The notes under the pieces were generated by a model. That model did not search any database and was not told the DNA's origin. It worked only from the letters and a program-made list of their open reading frames with translations. From Sphingobium sp. (GTDB lineage: Bacteria; Pseudomonadota; Alphaproteobacteria; Sphingomonadales; Sphingomonadaceae): a DNA stretch of 27,621 nucleotides. This document shows, in pieces, positions 1 through 8,018 of the stretch. Numbering within the stretch: position 1 is the first letter of the stretch; each line of letters opens with the position of its first letter. The stretch is taken from NCBI GenBank assembly GCA_017745115.1, contig JAGIAA010000038.1, positions 1 to 27,621 on the forward strand, given 5' to 3'. Position numbers and translations under genes: made by a program.

Positions 1-1592
1 ATGTTGGTGACGAGGGCGCCCGTCGCGACGTATCGCGGGGTGTTACGGCCGAGCAGGGCCTTGCCGAGCGCGGGGCTGGCTAGCTCCACCACATAGAATC
101 CGGGCGACTTGAGCGGGATGCCGACGACCTCGAAATCCTTGCCCTTGCCGGGCAAAGCGAGCTTCAGCGGCTTGGTGCCCGCAGCGCCGAGCAGTGGCTT
201 CTCGCGCGTATGGTTGATCGTGCGCTCTTCGCCGCCATTGGCGTCGCGCACATATTCGAAATCGTCTTCCTCGGCGTCGTGCAGGGCGCGCAGCATCTGC
301 GCGATCGCGAAATCGCTGCCGCCAAGCCGCTCGGTCCTGCCGGAGACGCCGTCGATCTTGCCGAGCAGCGAAGGCTCGACCGCGCGGACCGTGACCGGGA
401 GAACGCCGCCCTCCCGCGCCTCCAGAATGCCGAAATTGGCCGCGAACTTGACCAGCGGCGGCGCGGCATCGAAGCGCACGGTGAGGGGGAAGCGCTCGGC
501 ATTCGAGAGCGGCCGGCCGGAGAGATCGGTGATGCCCTGGGGCAGGACGATCTTCGCCTGGCTCTGCGCCGGGAAGGGGCCTTTGAATTCAAGATCGGAG
601 AGTTGCGCATCGCTCTTGTCATTGTTGCCGAGCGTCGGCGCAATCTCCTTGCCGTCGGCGAGGCGCAGCCGCACGGCAAGCGCCTTGGCCCGGTCGACGG
701 GCGCCGTGAAGTGGATGGAGGCGGATTCGATGGGGCTGCATGCGGCCTTGCTGTTGGTGCGGCTGCACGAGAAGCGGGCGGCGAAGGCCTCGCGCACCGT
801 GAAGTCGAAGCGCTGGTCGCGTCCGGCGGCCTTGCCGTGACGATCGGTGATGGTCGATGGCCAGACCAAGGCAACGTCATGCTTGGGCGGCAGGGGCCTG
901 CGGCAATGCACGGCAATGACGTTGGCGAGCGCGGCGTTGCGCAACTTGGCGTCTTTCGGGAGCTCCTGCGGAAGCCCGGCCTCCTCAAGAAAATAATTGA
1001 GGCGCCAGCTGTTGGCGCCCATGCCGGCGATCACCTTGCCCGGCACGTCGGCGGGCAGCGTGTCCACGGCAATGGTCTCGCCGATGCCATCGACGGCGCA
1101 GGCGGCCTTGGCGGCTACCGAGCGCGGATCGGCGGGCACATTGGTGGCGACGAGGAAGACCTGGTCCTCGTCGATATCGCTGTCGAGACCCGGCGCGAAG
1201 ACCGCGCGCACAGAGGGGCCGCCGGTATCGATGGTGAATGTCTTCGTGCCGCCGAGGCGGACGCCGCGCAGCGTCGAGAGATCGTCGCGCAGGTTGACCG
1301 CACAACTGATGCCGCCGGGCAGCGGATGCTCATAGTCGATGACGAAGGTCTGCTGATCGACCCAGCGTCCGGTCTCGGCGACCGGGCAATCGCTGGTCGC
1401 GGCGGGCGTCGCGCGGGGATCGCCGAGCGGTACCATGGGTTCGGAGAAGCGCAGGGTGAAGCGCTCGATGGCGCCGCCGGTACCGCCGGCGGTGCCGGGA
1501 ATGGCGAGCGTGACCTGAGGGCCCGTGTCGCTGCGCGCGGCCAGCGGCAGGCACAAAAGTCCCATGAGGACGAGAAGCAATCTGCCCCGCAT
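1..1592 (-). CDS. Alpha-2-macroglobulin family protein, N-terminal part (gene runs off the window start)
   Basis: I translated the minus strand from 1592 and it stays open for about 530 codons to the window edge, so the 3' part is missing. The product begins with a hydrophobic signal peptide (LLLVLMGLLCLPLAA) and continues as beta-rich domains with a segment at the edge (SPGFYVVELASPALG, then RYVATGALVTN) that matches the MG-domain boundary of large bacterial alpha-2-macroglobulins (usually 1,600-1,900 residues). These are periplasmic protease traps often encoded with penicillin-binding protein 1C; that partner would lie outside the window. There is no convincing lipobox, unlike E. coli YfhM, so a soluble periplasmic protein is more likely. 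Two adjacent ATGs (1595 and 1592) follow GGGAGGG; the second has better spacing. Whether the thioester motif is present cannot be seen. The family call is from memory of motifs and overall layout. Confidence 0.82.
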   Translation of the reverse strand, partial: MRGRLLLVLMGLLCLPLAARSDTGPQVTLAIPGTAGGTGGAIERFTLRFSEPMVPLGDPRATPAATSDCPVAETGRWVDQQTFVIDYEHPLPGGISCAVNLRDDLSTLRGVRLGGTKTFTIDTGGPSVRAVFAPGLDSDIDEDQVFLVATNVPADPRSVAAKAACAVDGIGETIAVDTLPADVPGKVIAGMGANSWRLNYFLEEAGLPQELPKDAKLRNAALANVIAVHCRRPLPPKHDVALVWPSTITDRHGKAAGRDQRFDFTVREAFAARFSCSRTNSKAACSPIESASIHFTAPVDRAKALAVRLRLADGKEIAPTLGNNDKSDAQLSDLEFKGPFPAQSQAKIVLPQGITDLSGRPLSNAERFPLTVRFDAAPPLVKFAANFGILEAREGGVLPVTVRAVEPSLLGKIDGVSGRTERLGGSDFAIAQMLRALHDAEEDDFEYVRDANGGEERTINHTREKPLLGAAGTKPLKLALPGKGKDFEVVGIPLKSPGFYVVELASPALGKALLGRNTPRYVATGALVTN

Positions 1593-1678
1593 CATTCCCT
1601 CCCACAACACCATGCATTTTCAGCAAAAGTGGTTCCGGTTCTGCTTCCGAACAACGCCATCGAAAATGCGATTCACTG

Positions 1679-1695
1679 ACCGACCTCGAGTCGGT
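1679..1695. repeat. Small inverted repeat in the divergent intergenic region
   Basis: ACCGAC and GTCGGT flank a 5-base spacer, between the alpha-2-macroglobulin gene and the flippase-like gene. It could be an operator half-site pair or part of a leader hairpin. The upstream stretch around 1618-1645 (GCAAAAGTGGTTCCGG) resembles a degenerate alphaproteobacterial intergenic repeat. No recognised consensus matches, so this is only a structural note. Confidence 0.3.
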
Positions 1696-1796
1696 GAGCA
1701 GGATAATGCTTCAACGGTTCGTCGCTGTCTAGCAACGCTTCGTCGTATTTTTCGGGCGGTCAGTCGTTGCGGGCGGAGAAGCGAGAAGGCCCGAAC

Positions 1797-2816
1797 ATGC
1801 GCATGAATGTGCTGCGGGTTTGGTTCCCCGGCAACGTCTATAGGTTGATGCGGGACCAGACTTCATCGAGCAGATCGACGGCAAGCGCCGTCAAGGTGAC
1901 GGCACAGCGGATGTGGCGGCGCGCCCACCGGCGCTGGGGCAGGCAGATTGCCGCCATCGGCCATTACGGCTCGATCCTGCTCTCGATCCTGCTGCTCGCG
2001 GTGATCGTGAAGGAACTCAGCCTGGTCGACCTGGCCAGTGCCTTTCGCGACCGCATTTTGCCGCCGGTCTTCTGGCTGGCTTTCCTGGTCTTCTTCGGGA
2101 TTTCGCCCTTCATCGAATGGATGATGCTGCGGCGGCTCTGGCAGGCGCCTTTCTCGGGCTTCTGGGCGATCCTGCGCAAGATGGTCTATAATGAGCTGCT
2201 GATCAGCTATCTGGGCGACGCCTATCTCTTTGCCTGGGTGCGGCGCGAACTGCCTCGGGTGAAATCGCCCTTCGCTGCGGTGAAGGACATGGCGCTCGTC
2301 TCGGCGTTCGTGGGCAGCGTCACGACGCTTGCCGCCATTGCCATCGCATGGCCGCTCTTTCCGGAGGTCAGCCAGACCGGGCTGGGCACCTCCGTTCCGC
2401 TCGCTCTAGCCTTGCCGCTGGCGAGCGGCGGTGCGATCGCCCTGTTCCATAACAAGCTTCTGAGCCTCCCCCGTCGGGAAATCGTGTGGATCGGCTCGGC
2501 TTGCGGGATCAGGGTGATCGCACAAGCCCTTGCCGCCATCGTCATGTGGTGGAGCCTGTTGCCGCAGGTGCCGATGACGACCTGGATCGTGCTGGCCGCC
2601 GTCCGCATGGTCTCGACGCGCCTGCCGCTGGTGCCGAACAAGGATCTCGCCTTCGCCGCCGTGACCGTCGCGCTCATCGGATCGCATGGCGATATTGCGC
2701 CGGTGATCGTCATGATCACCACCATGGTGCTGCTCGCCAACATCGTCGTGGCGATCGGGATCAGCCTGCTGTCATGGGGCGAGGCGCTCCATCGGCGGGG
2801 TTTGACGACGGCTTAG
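1797..2816 (+). CDS. Polytopic membrane protein, flippase-like (LPG-synthase TM-like)
   Basis: A 339-residue protein with a basic N-terminus (about residues 20-55, several Arg and Lys) and roughly eight hydrophobic segments, starting with SILLSILLLAVIVKEL and ending with a long C-terminal helix near residues 300-330. The layout resembles the transmembrane region of lysylphosphatidylglycerol synthase and flippase-like proteins, which move lipids or lipid-linked intermediates. The resemblance is general and no catalytic motif is visible. I chose the ATG at 1797 because GAGAAGG sits 7 bases upstream; an in-frame TTG at 1767 gives a longer but less convincing start. The gene is divergent from the alpha-2-macroglobulin gene and separated from the next plus-strand gene by 150 bases containing a repeat, so it is probably monocistronic. 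Confidence 0.7.
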   Translation: MRMNVLRVWFPGNVYRLMRDQTSSSRSTASAVKVTAQRMWRRAHRRWGRQIAAIGHYGSILLSILLLAVIVKELSLVDLASAFRDRILPPVFWLAFLVFFGISPFIEWMMLRRLWQAPFSGFWAILRKMVYNELLISYLGDAYLFAWVRRELPRVKSPFAAVKDMALVSAFVGSVTTLAAIAIAWPLFPEVSQTGLGTSVPLALALPLASGGAIALFHNKLLSLPRREIVWIGSACGIRVIAQALAAIVMWWSLLPQVPMTTWIVLAAVRMVSTRLPLVPNKDLAFAAVTVALIGSHGDIAPVIVMITTMVLLANIVVAIGISLLSWGEALHRRGLTTA

Positions 2817-2835
2817 GAACTGCCCGAGGAAAGAA

Positions 2836-2862
2836 GCGGGACCCCGGATCGGGTTCGGGGCG
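2836..2862. repeat. Half copy of an alphaproteobacterial intergenic palindrome
   Basis: The segment starting GCGGGACCCCGGATCGGG carries the same core (AGCGGGACCCCGG) as the element at 3843-3873. Repeats of the type 'CATCCCGGACT.GATCCGGGATCC' are widespread between genes in sphingomonads and other alphaproteobacteria. It lies 20 bases after the stop of the membrane protein gene and could act as a transcript-end hairpin. Confidence 0.55.
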
Positions 2863-2969
2863 CCGATAAGGGCACGCATCCTTGCCGTGCCGGCGTCAGG
2901 CGGAAACGAATTGCTCCGGTTCCGGGATCGCATTAGCCTCTCCGCCGGGAGAAAAGGGGGAGGAGTGCC

Positions 2970-3722
2970 ATGGCAACCGCAGTGAACAGGGGTGTGGCCG
3001 CGCGAGGATTTCAGCCGAGCTTCCATCTCTGGATGACGCTGCTCATGGCGGCCTTTGTCTTTACCGGCTTCGGCATGACCTATATCGGGCCGCTGCTCGC
3101 CGGCACATTCAGACCCGCGCCGCCGATCGTCCACCTGCACGGCATCGTCCTGTTCAGCTGGATGGTGCTGCTGGTCACCCAGTCGCTGCTGGTCAATGCG
3201 AGGAACGTGCGGCTGCACCGCTCGCTCGGGACGTTCGGCATCTCGATCGGAACGCTTGTCGTGGTCCTGAGCGGCACGATGCAGATCGTCGGCGCCTCGA
3301 TCACGACGCTGAAGGGCAGCGGGCCCGGCGTGTTCTTCCTCGGCTTCGTGGCGCCGCCGAGCTTCGCGATCCTGTTCGCCATGGCGATCCGCGCGGTGCG
3401 GACGCCGGAAATCCACCGCAACCTGATGCTGATCGCGACGGTCAGCATCCTCATGCCCGGCATCAACCGCGTCTACATGAAGGGCGTGGGGCTGCCCTAC
3501 GTGCCCTTCTTCCTGACCTATCTGACCATGGACATCATGCTCGCGCTGGTGCTCTGGCACGAGCGCAAGATGACCGGCCGCATCAGCCGCACGACCTGGA
3601 TCGGCGCGGCGATCGTGTTCGTGCCGCAGCTGTTCCTCAAGCTGGTCTCATCCCAGCCATGGTGGTCCGAACTCGTCTATTTCATGGGCTCGCTGGTCTA
3701 TTATCGCCATCCGGCGGTGTGA
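2970..3722 (+). CDS. Uncharacterised polytopic membrane protein with conserved histidines
   Basis: A 250-residue protein with about seven hydrophobic segments. Histidines sit in or near membrane segments in the contexts VHLHGIVLFSWM (residues about 53-64), RLHRSLG (about 82-88) and EIHRNLML (about 150-157). I recall this pattern from a family of unnamed proteobacterial membrane proteins. Paired membrane histidines often mean haem binding, but nothing here proves it. A strong Shine-Dalgarno (GGAGGAG) is 5 bases before the ATG. The gene is flanked on both sides by sphingomonad-type palindromes and does not look co-transcribed with its neighbours. Function unknown. Confidence 0.7.
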   Translation: MATAVNRGVAARGFQPSFHLWMTLLMAAFVFTGFGMTYIGPLLAGTFRPAPPIVHLHGIVLFSWMVLLVTQSLLVNARNVRLHRSLGTFGISIGTLVVVLSGTMQIVGASITTLKGSGPGVFFLGFVAPPSFAILFAMAIRAVRTPEIHRNLMLIATVSILMPGINRVYMKGVGLPYVPFFLTYLTMDIMLALVLWHERKMTGRISRTTWIGAAIVFVPQLFLKLVSSQPWWSELVYFMGSLVYYRHPAV

Positions 3723-3767
3723 GGGCGGGACGGCCCTTCGCTGGCCTCTTTATCATAACACGACGTT

Positions 3768-3873
3768 CGTCATCCCGGACTCGATCCGGGATCCCGCTTT
3801 ATTTGCCGAGTCCGCGGGTGCCCATCTACGCTGCAAAAGAATAGCGGGACCCCGGGTCAAGCCCTGGGTGACG
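3768..3873. repeat. Composite inverted repeat element (two palindromes facing each other)
   Basis: The left unit (3768-3797, CGTCATCCCGGACTCGATCC and onwards) is itself palindromic (CCCGGA-CTCGA-TCCGGG). The right unit (3843-3873) runs AGCGGGACCCCGGG to CCCTGGGTGACG and is an inverted copy of the left. The whole forms a two-unit cluster like a BIME, in the 3' gap between the membrane-protein gene and the convergent methyltransferase gene. This type of element is common in sphingomonad intergenic DNA and may act as a bidirectional transcript end. Confidence 0.65.
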
Positions 3874-3933
3874 GTGAGTCATGGGAAGGAAGAAGGTAGA
3901 GTTTGAATTTCGCTTTCGGGCTGCGAGCACATC

Positions 3934-4560
3934 TCACGCAGAGGCCGGCTCCGGCGCCTGCCAGAGATGGCAATGCCAGCGGGTGCCGTCGACGACCATG
4001 TCTTCCAGGCGCGACCAGCCGGCGCCCGTGAAATGGGGCGCGAGGCCCTGGGCGCGCCTTTCATAGGCGGTCACGAGGATGCGCGGCGCCAGACCCTTGA
4101 GCGTGTCGAGCACGCGGGCCGCATCGGGGGCGTAATAGAGCATCTCGCAGGCGGTTACGATGTCGAAGCGGCGCTCGCCGAGAAGATGGCCGGCATCTTC
4201 GGCGCAACCGACGAGATATTCGGCGTGGGGCGCTGCGCTGCGTGCCCGGTTCACCGCGGCTTCGCTGACCTCGATCCCTGTCACGCTGCCCGCGACTTTG
4301 AGGAGGTGCGCGGTCTGCTCGCCTTCGCCCGATCCGATCTCGAGCAGGCTGCCGCAATTGGGTGCAATCTGCGCGATCACGGCGTTGGTCAGGGCGAAGC
4401 GCTCATGCTCGCGCGGGGAGGCGAGCCGCCAAGGATCCTCGAGCAAATAGAGCCGCTCCATGCGGCGATAAGGCGCAGGCCGGAACCACAGGCCGGAGCG
4501 CAGTGCCCGCCAGTTCCGCTTGAGCCGGGCGACGGTGTTCGCCAACGGCATCGACTGCAT
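3934..4560 (-). CDS. NodS-like SAM-dependent methyltransferase
   Basis: A 208-residue class I methyltransferase. The glycine-rich SAM motif LLEIGSGEGEQT is at residues 72-83, the acidic post-I position follows at GIEVS, and motif IV-like FDIVTACEMLYYA is about residues 132-144. Length and order match the NodS family, which N-methylates the deacetylated sugar of lipochitooligosaccharides; many non-symbiotic bacteria carry relatives of unknown acceptor. The start at 4560 is preceded by AAAGGCGG at suitable spacing; a second ATG (4551) lies three codons in. It is divergent from the glycosyltransferase-deacetylase fusion, which would produce just the kind of free amino sugar a NodS-like enzyme could methylate. 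The acceptor is an inference. Confidence 0.85.
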   Translation of the reverse strand: MQSMPLANTVARLKRNWRALRSGLWFRPAPYRRMERLYLLEDPWRLASPREHERFALTNAVIAQIAPNCGSLLEIGSGEGEQTAHLLKVAGSVTGIEVSEAAVNRARSAAPHAEYLVGCAEDAGHLLGERRFDIVTACEMLYYAPDAARVLDTLKGLAPRILVTAYERRAQGLAPHFTGAGWSRLEDMVVDGTRWHCHLWQAPEPASA

Positions 4561-4829
4561 GCAAACCGCCTTTCCCCCAATGGCCCATCGCGGCGGGCCT
4601 CAGGTCAAGAGACGCCACGAGCCAGCTTCATCCGCAAGGGCCGGAGCCCGTTTCGTCAATTTTTATTTAACCGCGGTGCGGATCGGAGGCGGCGGCGGCG
4701 TTAAGTGTGTGGGGGCTGCGACGAGGAGAGGTTGTCGGCTGTGAAGGGGGCTTTCGGTCGACTACGGCAAAACCCACATTTTGTACCTTTCCTCGTCGCC
4801 CCCCAACCCGAAGTGCGGAGTGGGGTGCG

Positions 4830-6521
4830 ATGTTCCTGGAAGCCACCGATCAAGTCAGTGTTCATGATGAGCGCCCGCGCGAACGCCGCGCCGTGGCCGC
4901 TCCCGAATATTGCGACTGGACGGTCGTCATTCCCTTTTTCAACGAGGCCGACTTCCTGCCGGCGACGTTGCGAAGCGTCGCGGCACTCGAAGGCCCGTTC
5001 CATCTCGTGCTGGTCGACAACGGCTCGACCGACGGCAGTGCCGAGATCGCGCGGCATGTCTGCAAGGCGCTCAACCTCGCCCATACGCTGATCCTCGAGC
5101 CTTGCCCGGGCAAGGTCCACGCCCTGCGCGCGGGTCTGGCGCAGGTCCGCACGCGGTTCGTCGCGACGTTCGATGCCGACACCTATTATCCGCCGCATTA
5201 TCTGCTCGCGGCCGGCAAGCTGCTGAACAAGCCGGGCGTGGTCGTGGCAGGTTCCTATTTCACCCATGCGGCGCAATGGGCGCGGCGGGACGCATTCACC
5301 GGCGCGCATATCGTCGCGGCAGGCAAGCTGCTCTCGCATCAATGCCACGCCGGCGGGGCAGGCCAGGTCTTCAACACCGAGGTGCTGCGGCGCGCGGGCG
5401 GATTCGACGCCAATCGCTGGAACCTCGTGCTGGAAGATCATGAGATCATCCACCGCGTCGGCCAGCATGGCGACATGGCCTATGGCATGGACTTTTATTG
5501 CCATCCCTCGCCACGTCCGCGCGACCGGGAGTCGATCCGCTGGACTCTTTATGAGCGGCTTCGCTACCACTTCGCCTCGCGCAAGAGCCAGGGCCGCTTC
5601 TTCTACGATTTTCTCGCCAGCCGACTGCGCGAGCGCAAGCTTTCCAGCGAGCGCATCCGCGAGCGCCAGTTCCAGACCGAGCCGGCCGCTGCGCCTGAAA
5701 ACGCCGCGCGCCTCGTGATCTGTGCAGACGACTTCGGCCTGACCAGCGCCATCAGCCGCTCGATCGTCGCGCTGGCGGGGCAGGGCAAGCTCAACGCGAT
5801 CAGCTGCATGTCGGTCTGCCCGGGCTGGAAGACCGATGCGATCCTGCTCAAGCTGCTGCCGAAGTCGGTGCAGATCGGGCTTCATGTGACGCTGACCGAG
5901 GAAGAGCCGCTCACGGCCATGCCGGTCATGGCGTGGAACGGCCGCATGCCCGCGAGCAGCGACCTGGAAAAGCGCGCGCTGATGCGCCGCCTGCCGCTCG
6001 GCGAAATCCGCAAGGAAGTTGCGGCCCAATTCGACCGGTTCGTCGACGTGTTCGGCCGTCCGCCGGACTTCGTCGACGCGCACCAGCATGTCCATGTGCT
6101 GCGGGGCATTCGGGAGATCATCATGGCCGAGACGGCGCGCCGTGCGCCCAAGGCGTGGGTGCGCAGCTGCGTCGACCGGCCGTCGGCGATCTTCTCCCGC
6201 TGCTTCCCGGTGAAGGCGATGATCAACAGCATGCAATCGCGTGGTGTGCGCCGGGCCGCCGCAAACCACGGCCTTGCCTGCAACGACAGCTTTGCCGGTT
6301 TCTACGATTTCGCAGGGGATTATCAGGCGCTGTTTCCGCAGTTCCTGGAGAAGCCGGGGCAGTTCCACCTGGTCATGTGCCACCCCGGCGGCGGCCACCA
6401 CAAAGCCGATACGATTGCGCGAGCCCGCCGGGACGAAGCGGCCGCATTGCGCAAGATGCCCATTCATGAGATGGCTGCGGCGCGCGGACTACATTTCGAG
6501 GCCGCAATGCCAATGAGTTGA
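4830..6521 (+). CDS. GT2 glycosyltransferase fused to a YdjC/ChbG/HpnK-type deacetylase
   Basis: A 563-residue two-domain protein. Residues 30-230 are a GT-A fold family 2 glycosyltransferase: TVVIPFFNEA at the N-terminus, VDNGSTDGS at 62-70, metal-binding DAD at 115-117, and the acidic ED near 202. After a charged linker (about 260-290), residues 295-560 are a YdjC-like carbohydrate deacetylase: ADDFG at 299-303, His352, DAHQHVH at 416-422 and CHPGG at 517-521. ChbG deacetylates chitooligosaccharides and HpnK removes the acetyl group of a glycosylated hopanoid made by the glycosyltransferase HpnI. No membrane segment is visible. The ATG at 4830 follows GCGGAGTGGGG; upstream in-frame codons back to 4707 lack conserved sequence. 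The next gene begins one base after its stop. Confidence 0.88.
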   Translation: MFLEATDQVSVHDERPRERRAVAAPEYCDWTVVIPFFNEADFLPATLRSVAALEGPFHLVLVDNGSTDGSAEIARHVCKALNLAHTLILEPCPGKVHALRAGLAQVRTRFVATFDADTYYPPHYLLAAGKLLNKPGVVVAGSYFTHAAQWARRDAFTGAHIVAAGKLLSHQCHAGGAGQVFNTEVLRRAGGFDANRWNLVLEDHEIIHRVGQHGDMAYGMDFYCHPSPRPRDRESIRWTLYERLRYHFASRKSQGRFFYDFLASRLRERKLSSERIRERQFQTEPAAAPENAARLVICADDFGLTSAISRSIVALAGQGKLNAISCMSVCPGWKTDAILLKLLPKSVQIGLHVTLTEEEPLTAMPVMAWNGRMPASSDLEKRALMRRLPLGEIRKEVAAQFDRFVDVFGRPPDFVDAHQHVHVLRGIREIIMAETARRAPKAWVRSCVDRPSAIFSRCFPVKAMINSMQSRGVRRAAANHGLACNDSFAGFYDFAGDYQALFPQFLEKPGQFHLVMCHPGGGHHKADTIARARRDEAAALRKMPIHEMAAARGLHFEAAMPMS

Positions 6522-6522
6522 A

Positions 6523-7011
6523 ATGGGTGGTTTAAAGGCTGTTTTTCTCGAGCAGCGCCCAATGTTGATGCGGCTAATGACGACGCGTCTGGGCAGTGCT
6601 GCCGATGCCGAGGATATGTTGCAGGATCTCTGGCTCAAGCTGGAGAGCCTGCCCGAGCAAGCGCTCGAAAATCCCGCGGCCTATCTTTTTCGCGTGGCGG
6701 CCAATCTCGCTGCGGACCGGCGATTATCGATGGCGCGGGCGGTCGCGCGAGACGGATTGTGGCTGAGCGCTCAGCCGGGCTCCGAAGAATTCCCGGATGC
6801 CGAGCATGTGCTCCTCGCACGCGAGCGCCTGTCCGAAGTCGAGGGAGCGATGGCGGCCATGCCGGAGCGTATGCGCTCGGCGCTGTACATGGCGCGCGTC
6901 GAGCGGCGGCCGCAGAAAGAGATTGCGCAGGCGCTGGGAATTACGGTGAGCGGTGTCGAGAAGTTGCTGAAACGAGGATTTCGACAACTTTTAGACCTCG
7001 ATAGGGAATAA
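6523..7011 (+). CDS. fecI: FecI-type ECF RNA polymerase sigma factor
   Basis: A 162-residue protein of normal length for the FecI class of extracytoplasmic-function sigma factors. Region 2 covers about residues 8-70 (DAEDMLQDLWLKL, then NPAAYLFRVAANLAADRRL, the -10 binding segment). Region 4 is at 105-158, with a helix-turn-helix ending QKEIAQALGITVSGVEKLL that should contact the -35 element. The start at 6523 keeps the full region 2; it has only a weak ribosome site and lies one base after the preceding stop, suggesting translational coupling. The FecR and TonB-receptor genes follow, so it should be held by FecR until the receptor binds substrate. Usual targets are the receptor gene and linked operons. 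The symbol reflects family, not iron transport. Confidence 0.92.
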   Translation: MGGLKAVFLEQRPMLMRLMTTRLGSAADAEDMLQDLWLKLESLPEQALENPAAYLFRVAANLAADRRLSMARAVARDGLWLSAQPGSEEFPDAEHVLLARERLSEVEGAMAAMPERMRSALYMARVERRPQKEIAQALGITVSGVEKLLKRGFRQLLDLDRE

Positions 7012-7073
7012 AGAAGAATAAAAGTGCGGATTTGGACGATCGGCGACATCATACAAGCGAGGAGACGTGCATT

Positions 7074-8018
7074 TTGACACGGATTGCTGACCAGATCGCC
7101 CATCAGGCTATCGACTGGCACCTGCGCCAGGACGATATGGACGCATCCGCGTGGCATCGCTTCGTGGAATGGCTGGAGGCCGATCCGCGTCACGCCGAGG
7201 CTTATGATCGCATCGTGCTGGCCGACGGGCTTGTCGGGGAGATGCCGGCGCCGCAGCTGCCAATGCCCGCCAACGATCGCGGATTTCCCGGCTGGAATGT
7301 CGGCCGCTGGATGGCCGGTGCTGCCGCATGCGCCGCTGCCGTCGCGGCGGTGGTGGTGCTGCAGCCCGCCAAGCCCGATATTTATACGGTGCAGACGGCG
7401 TCCGGCGAAACCAGACAGGTTGCACTGGGTGACGGCAGCCGCGTCGAGATTTCAGGCGGAAGCCGCCTGTCCTTCGATCGCGCTCATCCGCGGCAGGTGA
7501 CCATCGAGCGCGGCGAGGCGTTGTTCCATGTGCGCCATGACGCGTCCGACCCCTTCACGGTCCGCTCTGGCAAGCTCGAAGTGCTGGACGTCGGCACGGT
7601 GTTCAACGTCGCGCGGGACGGCAAGCGTTTCTCGGTTGCCGTTGCCGAGGGCTCGGTAATGTTCCAGCCAAAGCGTGAAGCCGTGACGCTTGCAGCGGGC
7701 GCTGCGCTGTCGGTCGACGAGGACATGCGCGAAGTGCAGGTCTTGAAGGTGGACCCCAGCCTCGTCGGCGGTTGGCGCAACGGACGCTTCGCTTATTCGG
7801 CCACGCCGGTCTCGCAGGTCCTCGACGAAATCCAGCGTCTTTATGGGACAAAGGTTGTAGCCGATCGCGGCTTGTATGCCCGCCGGGTTACCGGCATTAT
7901 TACCCTCTCAGGAGAGGCGCAGAGGGACATTCCCCACATAGCGTCACTGATCGGGGCGAATTGGCGGGTGGATGGCGAGCGTTGGGTTCTTACGCCGGGT
8001 GGTGAAAACCGGCCTTAG
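7074..8018 (+). CDS. fecR: FecR-type anti-sigma factor / signal transducer
   Basis: A 314-residue inner-membrane regulator. The cytoplasmic N-terminus (QAIDWHLRQ, WHRFVEWLEADPRHAEAYDRI, about residues 9-47) is the FecR N-terminal domain that binds the sigma factor. One membrane segment follows (WMAGAAACAAAVAAVVVL, about 82-99). The periplasmic part has the FecR domain (about 110-215, with LGDGSRVEISGGSRL and FTVRSGKLEVLDVGT) and a C-terminal region that should contact the receptor's STN domain. I place the start at TTG 7074, 9 bases after GGAG; an in-frame TTG at 7032 would add 14 residues without a good ribosome site. The 3' end overlaps the receptor gene by 47 bases. Non-ATG initiation is the one odd point. 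Confidence 0.92.
   Translation: MTRIADQIAHQAIDWHLRQDDMDASAWHRFVEWLEADPRHAEAYDRIVLADGLVGEMPAPQLPMPANDRGFPGWNVGRWMAGAAACAAAVAAVVVLQPAKPDIYTVQTASGETRQVALGDGSRVEISGGSRLSFDRAHPRQVTIERGEALFHVRHDASDPFTVRSGKLEVLDVGTVFNVARDGKRFSVAVAEGSVMFQPKREAVTLAAGAALSVDEDMREVQVLKVDPSLVGGWRNGRFAYSATPVSQVLDEIQRLYGTKVVADRGLYARRVTGIITLSGEAQRDIPHIASLIGANWRVDGERWVLTPGGENRP

Noticed and set aside
210..1679. A 489-codon plus-strand open frame over the first 1.7 kb
   Set aside because: It is antisense to the alpha-2-macroglobulin gene; its product is rich in Arg, Gly and Ala with no domain, while the minus strand gives a signal peptide and family motifs.
4701..6467. A 588-codon minus-strand open frame
   Set aside because: It lies opposite the glycosyltransferase-deacetylase gene, whose domains are fully recognisable. 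The antisense product shows no family motif.
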